Below, one piece after another: positions 60,691 to 64,000 of a stretch of DNA of 64,000 nt. Position numbers and translations under genes: made by a program. The DNA is taken from positions 12,720,804 through 12,784,803 of the forward strand of contig OX235277.1 of NCBI GenBank assembly GCA_944472155.2, given 5' to 3'. The notes beneath the pieces are model-generated. The model was not told where the DNA came from. It saw nothing but the letters and a program-made list of their open reading frames with translations, and did no database searches. Within the stretch, counting starts at the first letter, position 1. Each line of letters begins with the position of its first letter. Origin of the DNA: Trichobilharzia szidati (lineage: Eukaryota; Platyhelminthes; Trematoda; Strigeidida; Schistosomatidae).

Positions 60691-62100
60691 TTGCTGTGTT
60701 CGTAAATGTGTACTGACTATTGAAAGTTGCAAAATATAAATCGCAAAAATAACGACCACACTAATCAATAGAAGGAGTGTGCTTTCAATACGAATATTTT
60801 TGTTACTCGTCTTCTACAGATTTCCTACATTCTGAATAATACGAGCTCGTTTTACTTCGAGAATTCTTTTCAACTGCGTGTTTCTTAAATAAATAAAAAG
60901 ACTTCGACCTAACAAATGCTTAGGGCAGAGAGTGTAACTAAACTCTCACCACCCTTCCTGGTAAGCATAACTATTTTGTTCGTTTGCTTTTGTGTGATTT
61001 GTTCTGTTGCGTAACATTCCACTCAATCTTGATTTGGATTTTAGCTCAATGAGTAGCACTTACTGTCATGGTTCCAAACCAATTAAATTAAATTATTTAT
61101 CTATCTTTTAATTTTACTTTCCGATTCACATCCACCCTTTTGAACTCTTCACCATTACATGTATGAATTAACTGTGCTACTCTAATTAGTATTTTGTCTC
61201 CAGTTCATGCGTGTTTCCCAGCGAAATCAGAGTTTCACCCCTTTTGACTAGTTACTATGAGAATAGTTACTCTTTTATTTCTAAATAATTATCTAATTCC
61301 GCCATCCTTGAAATTATATTGCTTCCACGTTCTGTCCATTACTTGAAGTCATTGTTAAAACTGTGTTCAGAAATTTTGCACTATATAATGGTTGATTTAT
61401 TTCTGATGTACACAGATGAAGAGAATCCACGAAATAAAACGAGTTCGTATTATCCTGCAAATATGTTCGTTCTTTCTTTATTTAATCTAATTAAGAGAAC
61501 CAGCAGTATGAAATTTATCAAGTATTCTCTCATTTTTAATAGTGCATCTAAGTGAAGTGTGGAAGAGAACCAGATAGGTGAATGAACTGACGTCTTTCAA
61601 ATCGCTCCTACTAACCATGACTTTAGAATACCTTTGTTGGTTTAGCAAATTCATCCCCTTTGTGCTATATATTTTTGGTAGAAGTCCTGTGTTGACCACT
61701 CCTTCTACGCACAAGATGTTCCTCCCTCCTCTTCATTTTCGAACAATGTTCATCATGTAACATGTAAATCAAATTATTCATTATTCTGTTACATTATTCG
61801 TTTACGTGTAACAAAAAGTTCTATATATTTTTGTTATTATTTCCAGCAAATAACTATTGCAATAGAATTATAGTAATTGATTTGATCTATTCCACAATGC
61901 AAACACTGCAACTACTCACGGACACCATGTATGACCTCAATGTTACATTCAATTACAATAAATTACACGACGAAAACTTGTGTTCTTCTCATTGATCTCA
62001 CTACACTGACTACATTTCCACTAATCCCTGCGCATAACGAAATGTTCAATTATGTTCCAGTGTGAACAATATTCATTCGTGTGTGATCACAATGGCATAG
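60691..62100. other. Region upstream of gene 2, no supported gene
   Basis: AT-rich. Frames at 61319-61555, 61487-61714 and 61578-61760 overlap one another on both strands and show no motif. The last few hundred bases should hold regulatory sequence for gene 2, but no site beyond the TATA box can be supported. Confidence 0.45.
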
Positions 62101-62130
62101 ATATGTTCACCATTTGGATACAGTGGGAAA

Positions 62131-62137
62131 TATATAA
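62131..62137 (+). promoter_or_regulatory. TATA box of the second secreted-peptide gene
   Basis: TATATAA in the same position relative to the ATG (62177) as in gene 1, within a well conserved 75-base promoter stretch. Confidence 0.6.
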
Positions 62138-62176
62138 TGGCTTTCCCATTTACACTATGGCAACAATAATCCGAAT

Positions 62177-62252
62177 ATGCACACTTCTACGTTACTCACG
62201 ATATTTGTATTGTCAGTTCTGATGATGAGCGACCAGGTTGTACGGGCTTCAG
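62177..62252 (+). CDS. Second secreted cysteine-rich peptide gene, exon 1 only
   Basis: ATG at 62177 opens a signal-peptide exon (MHTSTLLTIFVLSVLMMSDQ, ending ASG). It is the same length as exon 1 of gene 1 and ends at the same phase-1 donor (CAG|GTATGT). The hydrophobic core is kept, but several residues differ (N2H, L10F, I14V, V15L, V16M, G18S). Exon 2, which would carry the cysteines, is expected about 3-4 kb further on, beyond the window. Intact promoter, start and donor suggest a working paralogue, not proven without exon 2. Confidence 0.65.
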
Positions 62253-63659
62253 GTATGTTTTCTTGTGATGTGCATTATTTTGTGATTATAGTGGATTTGT
62301 ATTCATTAGGCCGGCTGGGTATTATTTGACATTTGGAAGATGCCGAATTTACTGTTCAGCTATTCTGAATGTCGGTTGATCCACTTTGTGAAGTAATGTC
62401 GTAGATGTAGAGGCGTTCACGATGGTAGACTTCGACTTCACTCCGTCGATAACGTGCATGATAATTGTGTTTGTGAGCATGAGATACTTCGTCAATTTCG
62501 CAGTGTCATGTTTACATTAGATGAATTTGATAGGAAGAAAATGTGTGAAATATTCATATTTTTAAGAATGGGATGCATTGTGATTGTTTTCGGTAGTTCC
62601 GTGTCTGCAATCTACATCATAGCTGTGACTCAGATGTGGTTTCTGAATTGGTTAAATCTACACTATGTCGTTACTGGTCTTTTCCTCATGTGTAACTGTA
62701 CACACAATGCACACTGTTTATTGCTTGATGTACATCGTCATGCTCTGTATCTTCTCTGGCATGTAGCCTAGTTGATAACTGAACAGCTTCTCAATTGATG
62801 ACAGTATCAGTGAAATTGAGTTCAGAATATCATGGCTCATTATTTTTCATTTGTGTTTAATGGATTAGTTCTCAATTGAATGGAATGCACACTATAGATC
62901 CAATGTCAAGACACGAACAAGTCAAATATTCTTTGTAAAAATTATATGAGTTAAATCTCAGCGAATTTGAAATGACTGTCTTCAAAGTTTCTTTCGGAAA
63001 ACTGGTCCGAACTTCTTCAGGGAAATCAATTGAAATTGACACAAGAGAGGTTCATGTATTAAAAGTATATCTCATGTCTTTGAAAACTTTGTCTATACTT
63101 ACGTGTCTTGAAACAGGCATCAACATGTATAAAAAACAAAATTGTATGAGCGGTGATTGAAATTTGACTTCAGACTTTCAAATGTTGGTCAACTTCAGTT
63201 ATGGACTTTGAACAGAATGTACTTTTCATCAGAATACGTTCAACTTAATGTTGATGGTCGTAGATACCTGAATGTGAAAATATATGTGCATATGCAGTAT
63301 ACACTGATGTGTTTATGAGTGTTTTGTTAAACAGTTGTAAAACATTTGTGAGCCTCTCCATCAGAAGATATAGACAATCAGTAATGTATACCAAGTATGA
63401 ACAATTAGTGACAGATATCCATTTTTATTTATTAATCAGGATTTACCATGCATCAGCTAACATCACACCTTCACGCCAGCTCAAACTGTTGAGATTCACT
63501 CATACATGTAATGTATCTGCTGTCAGTCTTTCTTCACACGATTCAAAACATTTTCGCAGAACCTTAGTTCTATTACAGTCGATTTTGTGTCCCGTTTCTA
63601 TCGAATGCGGTGCCACCGCTGACCTGTTTCTAGCTTCTTTAGGTCTGCAGAGATCTTTG

Positions 63660-63775
63660 GAGCCACCTTCAGACATCGTTAATGCTCTTTCACTTTTTTA
63701 CTTAGCTGGCTGGTAGTTTTTCCTACATATACGGCGATACAGTCTGAGACTCACCACTGTCAATAACCCATTTAT
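63660..63775 (-). pseudogene. Penelope-like GIY-YIG remnant in the intron of gene 2
   Basis: Minus-strand codons at 63682-63741 read CIAVYVGKTTSQLSKKVKEH, the start of a PLE GIY-YIG module, with stops just before and after. The equivalent place in gene 1 (about 950-1010) has lost this core but keeps flanking sequence (CACCGCTGTCAATAAC), so the insertion predates the gene duplication. Confidence 0.6.
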
Positions 63776-64000
63776 TACCAACAGATATCTCTTCATACTT
63801 TGCTTTACATTCTGTTTATCTCTCAATGGAAGATTTATGAAAATTACTTGATTTCATCTGAAGTTTCAAGTTCATCTGAATAGGTGTAATGGAAATAAAA
63901 GAAGTCGACTGAAAGAATAAAACTGCATCTCAGACATCTTGCACAGTTTCTCCAATTTTCATTGGAATAAGGTTTCCTCCAAAGATTCCGACTTCTCGGC

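Larger units (their letters stand above)
62101..64000 (+). repeat. Downstream copy of the duplicated gene-start block
   Basis: Matches 1-1256 from the promoter into the intron. It contains an extra stretch (about 62655-63170) missing from the first copy and is cut by the window edge. It shows that the secreted-peptide gene is tandemly repeated. Confidence 0.85.

Noticed and set aside
63309..63716. 135-codon plus-strand open frame
   Set aside because: It runs antisense to a PLE GIY-YIG remnant and through intron sequence of gene 2. The matching frame in the first copy is broken and no motif is present.

Overview
The window looks like nuclear DNA of a digenean flatworm, most likely a schistosome. 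The base composition is AT-rich, coding density is very low, and almost every recognisable protein fragment belongs to retroelements known from schistosomes: an SR2-type RTE retrotransposon, a CR1/jockey-like LINE, Penelope-like elements (PLEs) with GIY-YIG endonuclease remnants, tRNA-headed SINEs, and SMalpha-type repeats with hammerhead-ribozyme cores. The species cannot be fixed by reading alone.

Host genes. One complete host gene can be supported. It has a TATA box (31-37), a signal-peptide exon (77-152), a 3.1 kb intron and a cysteine-rich second exon (3246-3433), followed by AATAAA at 3490. Its predicted product is an 87-residue secreted peptide with 12 cysteines, disulfide-knot-like in pattern. 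Promoter, exon 1 and the start of the intron recur at 62101-64000, so the window spans one full spacing (about 62.1 kb) of a tandem gene family. Exon 2 of the second gene lies beyond the right edge.

Layout. 1-3.5 kb: gene 1, with PLE debris in its intron. 3.5-8.5 kb: single-copy-looking AT-rich spacer with one SINE. 8.5-27.5 kb: segment A of a large direct duplication. 27.5-41.5 kb: spacer holding PLE relics and a long palindromic element split by an SR2 insertion (33.0-36.6 kb). 41.5-56.6 kb: segment B, the diverged partner of A. 56.6-62.1 kb: spacer with RTE remnants. 62.1-64 kb: start of gene 2.

History. Segments A and B differ by insertions, a deletion, a tandem duplication and a small inversion. 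Each serves as the other's empty site, so many events can be ordered relative to the duplication. The CR1-like LINE (24.3-26.3 kb) and a SINE (10.9-11.1 kb) are only in A; a different SINE (42.8 kb) and an RTE fragment (51.3-51.8 kb) are only in B. An RTE remnant (22.1/53.1 kb) and a LINE tail (13.5/46.4 kb) are in both and are older. All percentage identities given are estimates by eye over roughly 100-300 bases. No rRNA, functional tRNA, CRISPR array or bacterial-type system was seen.
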